This document shows positions 8,065-15,972 of a DNA stretch of 64,000 nt, piece by piece (the stretch's first letter is position 1; every line of letters begins with the position of its first letter). Source of the DNA: Caballeronia terrestris. GTDB lineage: Bacteria; Pseudomonadota; Gammaproteobacteria; Burkholderiales; Burkholderiaceae. The position numbers and the translations under genes were made by a program. The notes beneath the pieces were generated by a model. That model saw only the letters and a list, made by a program, of their open reading frames with translations. It was not told the origin of the DNA and ran no database searches. The stretch covers positions 1 through 64,000 of the forward strand of contig NZ_FCOL02000012.1 of assembly GCF_001544515.1 (NCBI RefSeq), given 5' to 3'.

Positions 8065-9129
8065 ATGACAAACTTCATCCGGGCAATATTCGGCGATGAC
8101 AACGGGCAGTTGCGTCAGAAGGTCGTCACGGTCTATGCGCTTCTCGTCGCGTTCAATGTTGCCGCCTGGATCTGGGCATTCGTCGCGTTCCACGACTATC
8201 CGCTGCTGATGGGCACCAGCCTGCTTGCGTATTCGCTTGGGCTGCGCCACGCGGTCGACGCGGATCACATCGCGGCGATCGACAACGTCACGCGAAAGCT
8301 GATGCAGGAAGGCAAGCGTCCGATCACGGTCGGGCTGATGTTCTCGCTCGGCCATTCGACGATCGTCGTGCTCGCATCGGTCGGCATCGCTGCGACTGCT
8401 ATGGCCTTGCAAAGCAGGATGGCTGGCTTCAAGGAGATCGGCGGATTGATCGGCACGCTCGTGTCGACGTTTTTCCTCTTCGCGATCGCGCTGATGAACC
8501 TCGTGATTCTGCGCTCCATCATCCGTGCGTTTCGTCGCGTTCGGCGCGGTGAGCCATATAACGATGAAGACTTCGACCTGCTGCTCGCCGATCGCGGATT
8601 TCTCGCGCGCCTCTTCCGCCCGCTCTTTCGCCTGATCACCAAGAGCTGGCACATGTACTTCCTCGGCTTCCTGTTCGGCCTCGGATTCGACACGGCGACC
8701 GAAGTCGGGCTGCTCGGGCTTTCGGCCGCAGGTGCCGCGCAGGGCATGCCGATCTGGTCGATCCTCGTCTTCCCGGTGCTCTTCACAGCAGGCATGACGC
8801 TGATCGATACGACGGACAGCATTCTCATGCTCGGCGCATACGGCTGGGCGTTCGTCAAGCCGATCCGCAAGCTCTACTACAACATCACGATCACGACGAT
8901 TTCCGTGATCGTCGCCTTGCTGGTCGGTAGTATCGAAGGGCTTGGCCTGCTCGGCGACAAGCTGCGGATGAGCGGCTGGTTCTGGGACTCTGTCGCGCGG
9001 CTGAATGAGAACTTCGGGTTGATCGGCTATGCGATCGTGGGGGTGTTCGTCGTCTGTTGGGTGCTGTCGGCCGTAGTCTACAAGTGGAAGCGCTTCGAAG
9101 AAATCGACGCTGGAACAACGTCTCTCTAA
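8065..9129 (+). CDS. NiCoT-family nickel/cobalt permease (HoxN/NixA type)
   Basis: A 354-residue membrane transporter importing Ni2+ and/or Co2+. The family signature HAVDADHI is at residues 62-69 in the second membrane segment. LMFSLGHSTIVVLASVG and LFGLGFDTATEVGLLGLS, the other NiCoT signature regions, are also present, with about eight hydrophobic segments overall. Ni versus Co preference cannot be read from sequence. No urease or hydrogenase genes are in the window. The adjacent nikR gene is reduced to a remnant, so metal-dependent control may be lost or act in trans. Confidence 0.93.
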   Translation: MTNFIRAIFGDDNGQLRQKVVTVYALLVAFNVAAWIWAFVAFHDYPLLMGTSLLAYSLGLRHAVDADHIAAIDNVTRKLMQEGKRPITVGLMFSLGHSTIVVLASVGIAATAMALQSRMAGFKEIGGLIGTLVSTFFLFAIALMNLVILRSIIRAFRRVRRGEPYNDEDFDLLLADRGFLARLFRPLFRLITKSWHMYFLGFLFGLGFDTATEVGLLGLSAAGAAQGMPIWSILVFPVLFTAGMTLIDTTDSILMLGAYGWAFVKPIRKLYYNITITTISVIVALLVGSIEGLGLLGDKLRMSGWFWDSVARLNENFGLIGYAIVGVFVVCWVLSAVVYKWKRFEEIDAGTTSL

Positions 9130-9133
9130 GACG

Positions 9134-9502
9134 ATGCCATCGACCGTCCGCAACTCGCTCGTCTGGATCTTCGAGCCGTTCGAGCGCGATGCCACCTACA
9201 TTCGAAAGAGGATGTTCGGCTGCGACGCCGCGTATGTCGATGGCCTGCTCTGTCTCGTCGCAGCCGATCGGGACAAGCCGTGGAATGGCTTGCTGGTGTG
9301 CACGTCGCAAGAGCGCCACGCGGCGCTTATCGAAGAGATACCTGCGTTGCGGCCGCATCCGGTGCTTGGCAAATGGCTTTACGTGCCGCAGGACGATCCG
9401 GAGTTTGAAGCCGTCGCAGAGAGGATGACGGCGCTCGTACTGGCGCGCGACGGGCGCATAGGCGTCGAGCCTAAGCCACGCCGGCGTAGCCGGAAAAAAT
9501 GA
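9134..9502 (+). CDS. Small conserved protein, TfoX-N-terminal-like
   Basis: A 122-residue soluble protein starting 4 bp after the permease stop, so probably co-transcribed. The segment RKRMFGCDAAYVDGLLCLV resembles the glycine/aromatic beta-hairpin of TfoX N-terminal-like proteins (typical form MFGG..YLNG). The rest is not diagnostic. The C-terminus is basic (KPRRRSRKK) and could contact nucleic acid. No link to metal transport is evident beyond position. It ends directly against the convergent hydrolase at 9503. Confidence 0.7.
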   Translation: MPSTVRNSLVWIFEPFERDATYIRKRMFGCDAAYVDGLLCLVAADRDKPWNGLLVCTSQERHAALIEEIPALRPHPVLGKWLYVPQDDPEFEAVAERMTALVLARDGRIGVEPKPRRRSRKK

Positions 9503-10270
9503 TTACGTTCGCTTCGCGAGATACGCATCGATCAGCGTGACGAGCCGTTCCCGGCCGAAGCTCGTGTCATGTCCCGCGTGAACGACGCGCACAGGCAATT
9601 CGCGCAGACGCTTCATCGTGCGCACGTAAGTCGGGATATCGGCGCCTTTGATCTCGTCGAGCAGCGGACCATCATAGATCGCGTCGCCTGAAAATAGCGT
9701 GCCGCTGGCCGCTTCCCAAAGCCCGATGCTTCCTGGCGAGTGCCCCGGCAGATGCAACACCTCGAAATGCCGGTCGCCGAGATCGACCACATCGCCTTCG
9801 GTGACGGTTTTCGTCACGGACGCGCCACGCAAGTGGTACTCCGACATCTGGTACTCGGCATGCGGAAGCGCCGTGATCAAGTCACCGTCGAACGGGTAAC
9901 CGAATGCGCTGTATCGGCGAATCGCCGCCTCGCCCAATACCGATGCCAGCAGCGTTCCGCGCTCTCGCGGCGAGCGCAGGTTCTCCGCCTCCAGTTCGTG
10001 GACCAGCGTGTGCTCGAACTCGTGATGTCCGCCGACGTGGTCGGAGTGCGTATGCGTCGCGACGGCAGTCACGTCTTTTTGCAGCAGGTGCCGCGCGGCG
10101 TCGCGAAGGCTCGCGATGCCCATGCCGGTGTCGATCATCAAGTCGCGGTCGCGGCCGCGTACATGCCAGATATTGCAGCGCATGAGCGGCACGACGTGCG
10201 GCTCCCACAGCAAGGTGATTTCATCGCTGATGCGTTTCAGTTCGAACCATCGGTCGGCAATTGGGAGCAT
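9503..10270 (-). CDS. Metallo-beta-lactamase-fold hydrolase
   Basis: A 255-residue MBL-fold hydrolase with the Zn-binding motif THTHSDHVGGHHEF, a later metal-ligand region LPGHSPGSIGLWE and FSGDAIYDGPL, and a C-terminal HAGHDTSFG. These supply the usual His/Asp ligands for a dinuclear site. The reaction is unknown. It resembles generic hydrolases of the glyoxalase II/AHL-lactonase-like group. I chose the ATG at 10270 (MLPIADRWFEL), 7 bp past the stop of the upstream gene; a longer frame to 10339 would overlap that gene. No strong ribosome binding site precedes 10270, so translation may be coupled to the upstream MarR-GNAT gene. Confidence 0.85.
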   Translation of the reverse strand: MLPIADRWFELKRISDEITLLWEPHVVPLMRCNIWHVRGRDRDLMIDTGMGIASLRDAARHLLQKDVTAVATHTHSDHVGGHHEFEHTLVHELEAENLRSPRERGTLLASVLGEAAIRRYSAFGYPFDGDLITALPHAEYQMSEYHLRGASVTKTVTEGDVVDLGDRHFEVLHLPGHSPGSIGLWEAASGTLFSGDAIYDGPLLDEIKGADIPTYVRTMKRLRELPVRVVHAGHDTSFGRERLVTLIDAYLAKRT

Positions 10271-10277
10271 AGAGTGT

Positions 10278-11159
10278 TTAGAGTTTTTTTTCGAACCAGT
10301 GATGCGCGTATGGTTCGTCGTTGAATGCGTCGACCTCAATATATCCCGAGCGTCGATACAGGTTGATTGCCTCGGTCAAACCCCGGTTCGTTTCAAGGCG
10401 AATCGCGCGGGCGCCTGCCTTCTGCGCATGCCGCTCGGCTTCGGCCAGCAATTGCCGCGCGATGCCGAGCCCGCGTGCGGACGAGCTCACCCACATGCGC
10501 TTCAATTCAGCCGGCGCCTTCTTGTGAAACTTGAGCGCCACACAGCCTGCAACGCTGCCGCGCAGTCGCGCGACGATCAGTTCCCCGGCGGGGGGCGTCA
10601 GGTCCTGTGCATCTGCGGAAAGGCTCAACGCCGGATCGAAGCCAGTTTCAAAACGCCTATCGAGTTCGGCGAAGTATTTGTCGAAGCATGCGCGCGCGTC
10701 GTCGCTCGTCGGGTCTTCGATCTCCATGCGCACGAGCGACGGTTGCAGCAAGCGCTCGACTTCGGCCATCGCCGCGACGAGCGTCGCGCGTTGCTGCTCG
10801 TTAAGCGATTCGAGAATGTGCGAGGCGACCGAATCCGATCGGCGGTCCAGCTCGGCGCGTTCTGCGAGGCCAGCCTTGGTGAGGCGTGCTTTGCGCACAC
10901 GACGGTCGTCGTCGCATGTTTCTACCACGACGAATCCCTGCTTTTCCAATGCGCGCAGCGTGCGGCTGATGTAACCCGAGTCGAGACCGAGTCGAGTTCG
11001 AAGCGCACGGACTTCGACGCCATCGATTCCGATTTCCCAAAGCAGGCGCGATTCGCCCATTGGACGGGCGCGGCCGAGGAAACGCTCGTCGAGCGCGCCG
11101 ATGCCTTCGGCGACCGTCCGATTGAAACTTCGAACCTGCTGGATGGGATGCGCGTTCAT
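10278..11159 (-). CDS. MarR-type HTH regulator fused to GNAT N-acetyltransferase
   Basis: A 293-residue two-domain protein. Residues about 10-135 form a MarR winged helix (LLWEIG, LDSGYISRTLRALEKQGFV, DDRRVRKARLT). Residues about 145-290 form a GNAT acetyltransferase with the acetyl-CoA loop in MWVSSSARGLGIARQLL and ETNRGLTEAINLYRRSGY. I use the ATG at 11159 (MNAHPIQQVRSF); an in-frame TTG at 11195 would make a perfect 20-bp palindrome (11161-11180) coding. The acetylation target is unknown. The downstream MBL hydrolase is probably co-transcribed, so the pair could act on, and be induced by, the same small molecule. Confidence 0.88.
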   Translation of the reverse strand: MNAHPIQQVRSFNRTVAEGIGALDERFLGRARPMGESRLLWEIGIDGVEVRALRTRLGLDSGYISRTLRALEKQGFVVVETCDDDRRVRKARLTKAGLAERAELDRRSDSVASHILESLNEQQRATLVAAMAEVERLLQPSLVRMEIEDPTSDDARACFDKYFAELDRRFETGFDPALSLSADAQDLTPPAGELIVARLRGSVAGCVALKFHKKAPAELKRMWVSSSARGLGIARQLLAEAERHAQKAGARAIRLETNRGLTEAINLYRRSGYIEVDAFNDEPYAHHWFEKKL

Positions 11160-11160
11160 A

Positions 11161-11180
11161 TCTCTGACTTTAGTCAGAGA
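11161..11180. promoter_or_regulatory. Perfect 9-bp palindrome at the MarR-GNAT start (putative autoregulatory operator)
   Basis: TCTCTGACT and AGTCAGAGA are exact inverted arms separated by 2 bp. The element begins 2 bp upstream of the ATG at 11159, so it covers the translation-initiation region and perhaps the transcription start. MarR proteins usually bind dyads of about this size over their own promoters. The match to this gene's product is inferred. Confidence 0.65.
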
Positions 11181-11240
11181 TTTCGCGGAAGTCAAATTGA
11201 TCAGCGCGAGCTTCGTGCCGCGATCGCGCGATGCAAGCTG

Positions 11241-11738
11241 CTACTTCCCCTTGAACACCGCGCGCCGTTGTTCCCGTTCCTTCGCGAACCGACTGCTCAT
11301 GGTCGCATCCAGATCCTTCCGTTCGACTGGAACGCCGCAATGCGCGCAAACGTTCCCTAGCCCCACATCGTGTCCACATTCACGATGCACGAAACGCACG
11401 GCGACCTTCTCGCGCTTCTCCTTGCACCAGGTCTCGCCCCATGCGCGTAGTGCGTGAACGACGGGATAAAACGACCGCCCCTTCTCCGTCAGACGATATT
11501 CATACCGCAGCGGCTTCTCGCTGTACGGATGACGTTCGATCATCGCGTCCGCTTCCAGCGATTTTAAGCGTGTAGCGAGCATCTGCGGCGTTGCTTCGGT
11601 CTGAATCTGGATTTCCTCGAAGCGCGTCGCGCCCATGAACAGTTCCCTTAAGACCAGAACAGACCATCGATCGCCGACGATATCCAGCGACCGCGCAACT
11701 GGACACACCGTGCTGGCCTTCTCCGAAACTCGTGCCAC
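11241..11738 (-). CDS. HxlR-family winged-helix regulator
   Basis: A 165-residue regulator. The HxlR core is clear: CPVARSLDIVGDRWSVLVLR with a Cys near the N-terminus (C12), ATPQMLATRLKSLEADAMI as recognition region, and KPLRYEYRLTEKGRSFYPV. The C-terminal part adds CGHDVGLGNVCAHCGVP, three or four Cys residues that could bind Zn or sense oxidants, seen in a subset of the family. It is divergent from the isochorismatase-aldehyde dehydrogenase pair, whose promoter carries an ACTATG-N5-CATAGT dyad with a weaker copy next to this gene's own start. It is therefore the likely regulator of that pair. Confidence 0.9.
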   Translation of the reverse strand: MARVSEKASTVCPVARSLDIVGDRWSVLVLRELFMGATRFEEIQIQTEATPQMLATRLKSLEADAMIERHPYSEKPLRYEYRLTEKGRSFYPVVHALRAWGETWCKEKREKVAVRFVHRECGHDVGLGNVCAHCGVPVERKDLDATMSSRFAKEREQRRAVFKGK

Positions 11739-11757
11739 GATTCATTCTCCCCAAGTC

Positions 11758-11774
11758 ACTCTCAATTTCATAGT
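11758..11774. promoter_or_regulatory. Imperfect operator copy near the HxlR start
   Basis: ACT-CTC-AATTT-CATAGT matches the dyad at 11837-11853 in its right arm and outer left bases. It lies 20 bp upstream of the HxlR start codon, consistent with autorepression. Only one arm is intact. Confidence 0.35.
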
Positions 11775-11831
11775 AGCACGATTCCCGGACGGCAACGCGT
11801 ACCCGAATCGTACGGAACAGCGCAAACAATC

Positions 11832-11861
11832 TTGACACTATGTTTTTCATAGTCGTATGCT
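11832..11861 (+). promoter_or_regulatory. Promoter with embedded dyad for the isochorismatase-ALDH operon
   Basis: A consensus -35 (TTGACA, 11832-11837) and a -10-like TATGCT (11856-11861, 18 bp spacing) frame the perfect dyad ACTATG-TTTTT-CATAGT (11837-11853). An operator between -35 and -10 suits repression by the divergent HxlR protein. The start codon is 70 bp downstream. Confidence 0.6.
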
Positions 11862-11930
11862 GCGACCAGCGCAACCGATGCGCGAAGCGTCGCGAAATCT
11901 TCGTATCAAAGCCTCTACTGGAGAACCGAA

Positions 11931-12575
11931 ATGCCCGATTCCACCAACTACCGTGCGGAGCGCACCGGCCTGTTACTCGTCGACCCGTACAACGATTTTC
12001 TGTCGGAAGGCGGAAAGATATTCCCGATGATCAAGGAGATCGCGACGAACGTCAGGCTGCTCGAGAACCTCCGTTCGACCGTCGCTGCCGCGCGCAAGGC
12101 GGGGATACAGGTCGTGTACGTCCCGCATCGCCGCTGGCAACCCGGCGATTACGACAACTGGGACCATCCCAACCCGACCCAACGTCTTGTCCAGCAACGT
12201 CACACGTTCGAAAAGGGCACATGGGGCGGCGAATGGCATCCCGACTTCGTGCCGCAGGACAACGACATCATCGTCCACGAACATTGGGCGCAAAGTGGAT
12301 TCGCCAACACCGATCTCGACTTCCAGTTGAAACAGCAGGGCATCACACATGTAATCGTCGTCGGCTTGCTCGCGAATACGTGCATCGAATCCACCTCGCG
12401 CTTTGCGATGGAACTTGGCTATCACGTCACGCTTGTGCGCGATGCAACGGCCGCCTTCACCGCGGAGATGATGCATGCGGCGCACAAGCTGAATGGCCCG
12501 ACTTTCGCGCACGAAATCCTCACGACGCAAGAGTTGATCGCGGCGCTGCCCGTTTCGCAAGGAGAACCGTCGTGA
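11931..12575 (+). CDS. Isochorismatase-like cysteine hydrolase
   Basis: A 214-residue hydrolase of the isochorismatase-like (nicotinamidase-related) fold. The triad is readable: D18 (LLLVDPYNDFL), K95 (FEKGTWGGEWH) and nucleophile C151 (VVGLLANTCIESTSR), so an amidase- or hydrolase-type reaction through a thioester is expected. The substrate is unknown. GGAGAA precedes the ATG by 7 bp. Its stop overlaps the GTG start of the following aldehyde dehydrogenase (GTGA), so the two products are translationally coupled and probably act in one pathway, for example amide hydrolysis followed by semialdehyde oxidation. Confidence 0.92.
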   Translation: MPDSTNYRAERTGLLLVDPYNDFLSEGGKIFPMIKEIATNVRLLENLRSTVAAARKAGIQVVYVPHRRWQPGDYDNWDHPNPTQRLVQQRHTFEKGTWGGEWHPDFVPQDNDIIVHEHWAQSGFANTDLDFQLKQQGITHVIVVGLLANTCIESTSRFAMELGYHVTLVRDATAAFTAEMMHAAHKLNGPTFAHEILTTQELIAALPVSQGEPS

Positions 12576-14149
12576 AGCTCACTGGCAACCTGCTGATCGG
12601 CGCGCATGAATTGAGCGCGACCGCCGGCAGCATGAAAGCACTGAACCCCGCAACGAACGCCGAAATCGAACCGTCCTTCGCATTCGGCGGCGTCGCGGAA
12701 GTCGACCGCGCAGCACGACTCGCCGACGACGCCTTTGACAGCTACAACAACACGACGCTCGACAAACGCGCCGCGTTTCTCGAGCGCATCGCCGATGGCC
12801 TCGACGCCATCGCGCCCGAACTCGCGCAACGCGCGTCGCTCGAAACGGGCTTACCGGTCGCGCAGCTCGAAGCCGAAGCCGGTAAATCGGCGACGCAGTT
12901 TCGCCAGTTCGCGGCCGTCGTGCGTCAAGGGCGCTTCCGGCAGGCGACGATCGATCCCGCTCAGCCGGAGCGTCAACCGCGCGCGCGGATGGATCATCGG
13001 ATGCAGAAGATCGCGCTCGGTCCCGTCGCGATCTTCGGCGCGAGCAATTTTCCGATCTCGTATTCGGTCGCGGGCGGAGACACCGCGTCGGCGCTGGCGG
13101 CGGGCTGTCCGGTGGTACTGAAGGCGCACAACGCGCATCCCGGAGCGTCCGAAATGATGGCTCGCGTGATCCGGCAGGCCGTCGAAGATTCGGGCCTGCA
13201 CGAAGGCGTGTTTTCGCTGTTGCGTGGCGGCGGCAATGAAATCGGCGAGGCGCTCGTCGATCATCCGCTCATCAAGGGCGTCACCTTCACCGGCTCCGAA
13301 GGCGGTGGCATGGCCCTGTATCGGCGAGCACAGCAACGTCCCGATCCGATCCCCGTCTTCACCGAAATGACGAGCGTCAATCCGACCTTCGTGTTGCCTG
13401 CTGCGCTCGCGGCACGCGGCCGAGACATCGGCGACGGCTTCACCGAACGCATGCTCGTGACCGTCGGTCAGGCGTGTCTGAAGCCCGCGATCCTGCTCGC
13501 TATCGACGGTCCCGGCTACGCCGAACTCAGGCAGGCGATGATCGCCCGCGTAGAAGCAATGCACGCCCGCACGATGCTGACGCCCGGCATCTCGACGGCG
13601 TATCGCAAGAACGTGGAGCGGCAGCGCAACGCGGGGGCGGAGAGAATCGCAGCGGGCGGCAAGGCGCAGGGCGCGTGGGACGGCGAATCGATTCTGTTCG
13701 AAGTCGATGGGGCGCACATGCTCGAGGAGCCGTCGCTATCGGAGGAAGTGTTTGGACCGGCAGCGTTGCTCGTGCGCGCGAAGGACATCGAGCAATTGGT
13801 TGCCATCGCGAAGCAGTTTCGCGGACAGCTTTCGGCCACGATGCAGGTCGACCAGGCCGATCACGCGCTCGCCGCTCGTCTGTTGCCGGTGCTCGAGCGT
13901 CGCACTGGCCGCATCGTGATCAATGCGTTCGCGCATCCGCAAGAGGTGTCGAATGCGTCGATTCACGGTGGACCGTTCCCGGCGACGTCGGACAGCCGCT
14001 TCACGTCGGTCGGCACGACGTCGATCGAGCGATTCTTGAGGCCGGTGTGCTATCAGGGCTTTCCGGACGACCTGCTGCCGGAAGCGTTGAAGCGGGACAA
14101 TCCGCGCGGCATCTGGCGCGTGATCGATGGTGATCTGGCTAAAGCCTGA
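12572..14149 (+). CDS. NAD(P)-dependent aldehyde dehydrogenase, ketoglutarate-semialdehyde type
   Basis: A 525-residue aldehyde dehydrogenase starting at GTG 12572 inside the GTGA overlap with the hydrolase; earlier in-frame codons lie within that gene. Catalytic elements are present: the Asn in [19 protein letters not shown], the Glu in FTEMTSVNPTFVLP and nucleophile Cys302 in VGQACLKPAILLA. It closely resembles the second dehydrogenase in this window (51917-53500) over its whole length, including the C-terminal [20 protein letters not shown]. Both belong to the alpha-ketoglutaric-semialdehyde dehydrogenase group. LKPA replaces the usual TNPG after the Cys, which may alter cofactor or substrate preference. 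Confidence 0.92.
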   Translation: MKLTGNLLIGAHELSATAGSMKALNPATNAEIEPSFAFGGVAEVDRAARLADDAFDSYNNTTLDKRAAFLERIADGLDAIAPELAQRASLETGLPVAQLEAEAGKSATQFRQFAAVVRQGRFRQATIDPAQPERQPRARMDHRMQKIALGPVAIFGASNFPISYSVAGGDTASALAAGCPVVLKAHNAHPGASEMMARVIRQAVEDSGLHEGVFSLLRGGGNEIGEALVDHPLIKGVTFTGSEGGGMALYRRAQQRPDPIPVFTEMTSVNPTFVLPAALAARGRDIGDGFTERMLVTVGQACLKPAILLAIDGPGYAELRQAMIARVEAMHARTMLTPGISTAYRKNVERQRNAGAERIAAGGKAQGAWDGESILFEVDGAHMLEEPSLSEEVFGPAALLVRAKDIEQLVAIAKQFRGQLSATMQVDQADHALAARLLPVLERRTGRIVINAFAHPQEVSNASIHGGPFPATSDSRFTSVGTTSIERFLRPVCYQGFPDDLLPEALKRDNPRGIWRVIDGDLAKA

Positions 14150-14154
14150 GTGAC

Positions 14155-15222
14155 CTATGCATCCAGCGCGAATTGCGCAAAGAACCGCACGATCTCGCGC
14201 GTCGCATGCGGCCCGCGAACGTCGGTGTGCGTGCCGTCGGGGTTGCCGCCGGACCACGCGTGGCCGAGCCCGTGCACGATCCACTGCTCGCCGACCGTCA
14301 CGTTTTCCTGATCGCGAAACACGTGGCGCGTGTACGCGTAGCCGTTCTCCGCGCTTTCGAGATGCGTCAACGCGGGCGGATGCGCGTCTGCTTCATCGCC
14401 GAGCAAAAGGCGGCTCATCGCGACGATCTGCTCGCCGTTGCGCGGATGCACGGTATCGTCGGCATCGCCGTGAAAGACGATCAGCGGCACCGCGCGCGCC
14501 CGGATTCCCTCCGCCGACGACACCGGCAGACGCACCTTGCCCATGCCGTCGTTCATTGCGCAGAGCGCGGAAAGCGGTTCATCGGCGACGCCGAACGCCA
14601 TGCCCGAATGGATCGCGGCGGCCGCATATAGCTCCGGATGCGTCACCGCGAGATTGACGGCCATCGCGCCGCCCGCGGACATGCCCGCGACATACACGCG
14701 CGCGGCATCGACGTTGCACATCGCCATCACTTCGCGCGTGAGGGCCGCGACCATCGCCGTCTCGCCCGATTCGCGCGTCTGGTCGCCCGGACGGAACCAG
14801 TTCCAGCAGCGAAAGAGATTAGCGCCTTCCGACTGCTCCGGATACACGACGATATAACCCTCGGCTTCCGCGACGGCATTCATGCCGGTGCCTGCCGCGA
14901 AGTCGTCCGGGTGCTGCTGCGCGCCGTGAAGCATCACCATCAGCGGCAGCGGCTGGCCGTCGTAGCCGCTCGGGATATAGAGTTTGAAGGGGAGCGTGTC
15001 GCCGTCGTGCTCGAAACGGCGGCTCAGCCATTGGGCTCCGCCAGTTGCCGGCTCGATTCGGACGACCGCTTCTTCCACTTCCGGGACTACGTCCTTAAGC
15101 GGCTGAGCTGCCACAGCCGTCTCTGGATCGACGAAAAATTGTGCCGTGAGCCCCATCGGTCCGAGTGCGAGAAGCGACCAGAACGTGTCTTGGGCCGAAG
15201 CAAACGGATCGGAAGTGGTCAT
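14155..15222 (-). CDS. PHB-depolymerase-family alpha/beta-hydrolase esterase
   Basis: A 355-residue esterase of the LpqC/PHB-depolymerase family. It has the oxyanion-hole segment VMLHGAQQHPDDFAAGTGMN, nucleophile Ser near residue 180 (VAGMSAGGAMAVNLA), an acidic residue in FHGDADDTVHP and a His in VHGLGHAWSGG. No signal peptide is evident, so it is likely intracellular, with short-chain polyhydroxyalkanoate or other esters as candidate substrates. It sits just downstream of two phasin genes, supporting a link to PHB granules. A terminator at 15251-15275 separates it from the phasin, so it probably has its own promoter. It ends 5 bp from the convergent dehydrogenase. Confidence 0.88.
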   Translation of the reverse strand: MTTSDPFASAQDTFWSLLALGPMGLTAQFFVDPETAVAAQPLKDVVPEVEEAVVRIEPATGGAQWLSRRFEHDGDTLPFKLYIPSGYDGQPLPLMVMLHGAQQHPDDFAAGTGMNAVAEAEGYIVVYPEQSEGANLFRCWNWFRPGDQTRESGETAMVAALTREVMAMCNVDAARVYVAGMSAGGAMAVNLAVTHPELYAAAAIHSGMAFGVADEPLSALCAMNDGMGKVRLPVSSAEGIRARAVPLIVFHGDADDTVHPRNGEQIVAMSRLLLGDEADAHPPALTHLESAENGYAYTRHVFRDQENVTVGEQWIVHGLGHAWSGGNPDGTHTDVRGPHATREIVRFFAQFALDA

Positions 15223-15250
15223 CGGGTTTCCCTAAGTTAAAACGAACGCA

Positions 15251-15275
15251 ATAAAAAGCCCGCCTGACGCGGGCT
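15251..15275 (-). terminator. Rho-independent terminator of the phasin gene
   Basis: On the minus strand AGCCCGC-GTCAG-GCGGGCT forms a 7-bp stem with a 5-nt loop followed by TTTTAT. It lies 26 bp past the phasin stop at 15301. Confidence 0.88.
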
Positions 15276-15300
15276 CCAAAACAACGGTGCTACAGGACAA

Positions 15301-15792
15301 TCAATGCTTCTGAGCGATTTCGCTGCTCGCATCGACGACGACAGCAGCGGTTTCGTCGGCGGCATCGGCCGATTCCTTCGCGGCGTTCGACAAAAGTGCG
15401 ACCGGACCCTTCGCGAATGCTTCACTCTGCTGCGCGGCCGTTTCGAACACGCCCTTCATGTTGAAGCCGTACTTGCCGAACTGGCTGCGCGTTTCGTTCA
15501 GAATGTCGGTTTCGGTCGAGCGGACGATATTCAGGAAATGGCGCGAATACGCTGCCGCTTTTTCCGGCAGCGCCGCGAACAGTTTCGGTTGCAGGCTCAG
15601 GAATTCACCCGGCTTTACGACCGGACCGGCCTTCAGAACCGAGGTGCTTTCTTCCATAACCGTCTTGATCGTCTGCACGTTCAGTTCGGCCAGTTGCTGG
15701 AGTCCGCTCGCATAGCGCTTGGACACGCTGACGAACAGCTGAAAATTCGATGCCGCACCCGACGAAGCCTGCTGGGGAAATGAAGGAAACAT
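15301..15792 (-). CDS. phaP: Phasin (PHB granule-associated protein), PhaP type
   Basis: A 163-residue amphipathic helical protein that coats polyhydroxybutyrate granules. It carries the phasin pattern FQLFVSVSKRYASGLQQLAE, LNVQTIKTVMEEST and YSRHFLNIVRSTETDI, with an Ala-rich C-terminus. The start is the ATG at 15792 (MFPSFPQQ), preceded by AGGAG at the proper distance; an in-frame extension to 15861 lies over the promoter. The region upstream has a -35/-10 pair and a TGC-rich dyad likely bound by the PhaR repressor. Its own terminator follows, consistent with a strongly expressed monocistronic gene. Confidence 0.94.
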   Translation of the reverse strand: MFPSFPQQASSGAASNFQLFVSVSKRYASGLQQLAELNVQTIKTVMEESTSVLKAGPVVKPGEFLSLQPKLFAALPEKAAAYSRHFLNIVRSTETDILNETRSQFGKYGFNMKGVFETAAQQSEAFAKGPVALLSNAAKESADAADETAAVVVDASSEIAQKH

Positions 15793-15852
15793 TGACCGCT
15801 CCTGTGTGAGAGTTCGCCCTGGACCGGTCAATCCGGACCATCGAATGGCTTT

Positions 15853-15904
15853 TTGCTGCATTGCAACAATGAAGCCATCATACGGCAGTCTCGGCAGGCG
15901 TCAA
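15853..15904 (-). promoter_or_regulatory. phaP promoter with PhaR-like dyad
   Basis: Reading the minus strand, TTGACG (15904-15899) and TATGAT (15882-15877) are spaced 16 bp. Just downstream, near the expected transcription start, lies an 8+1+8 dyad at 15869-15853 (TTGTTGCA-A-TGCAGCAA, one mismatch). TGC/GCA-rich dyads at phasin promoters are the known binding sites of PhaR, which is released by nascent PHB. PhaR itself is not in this window. Confidence 0.65.
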
Positions 15905-15972
15905 GCATCGATTTTCGATCTGTGCAAATTGGCGGCATGGACAAAAGTTCTGAACATTACCGGCTGAATCGG

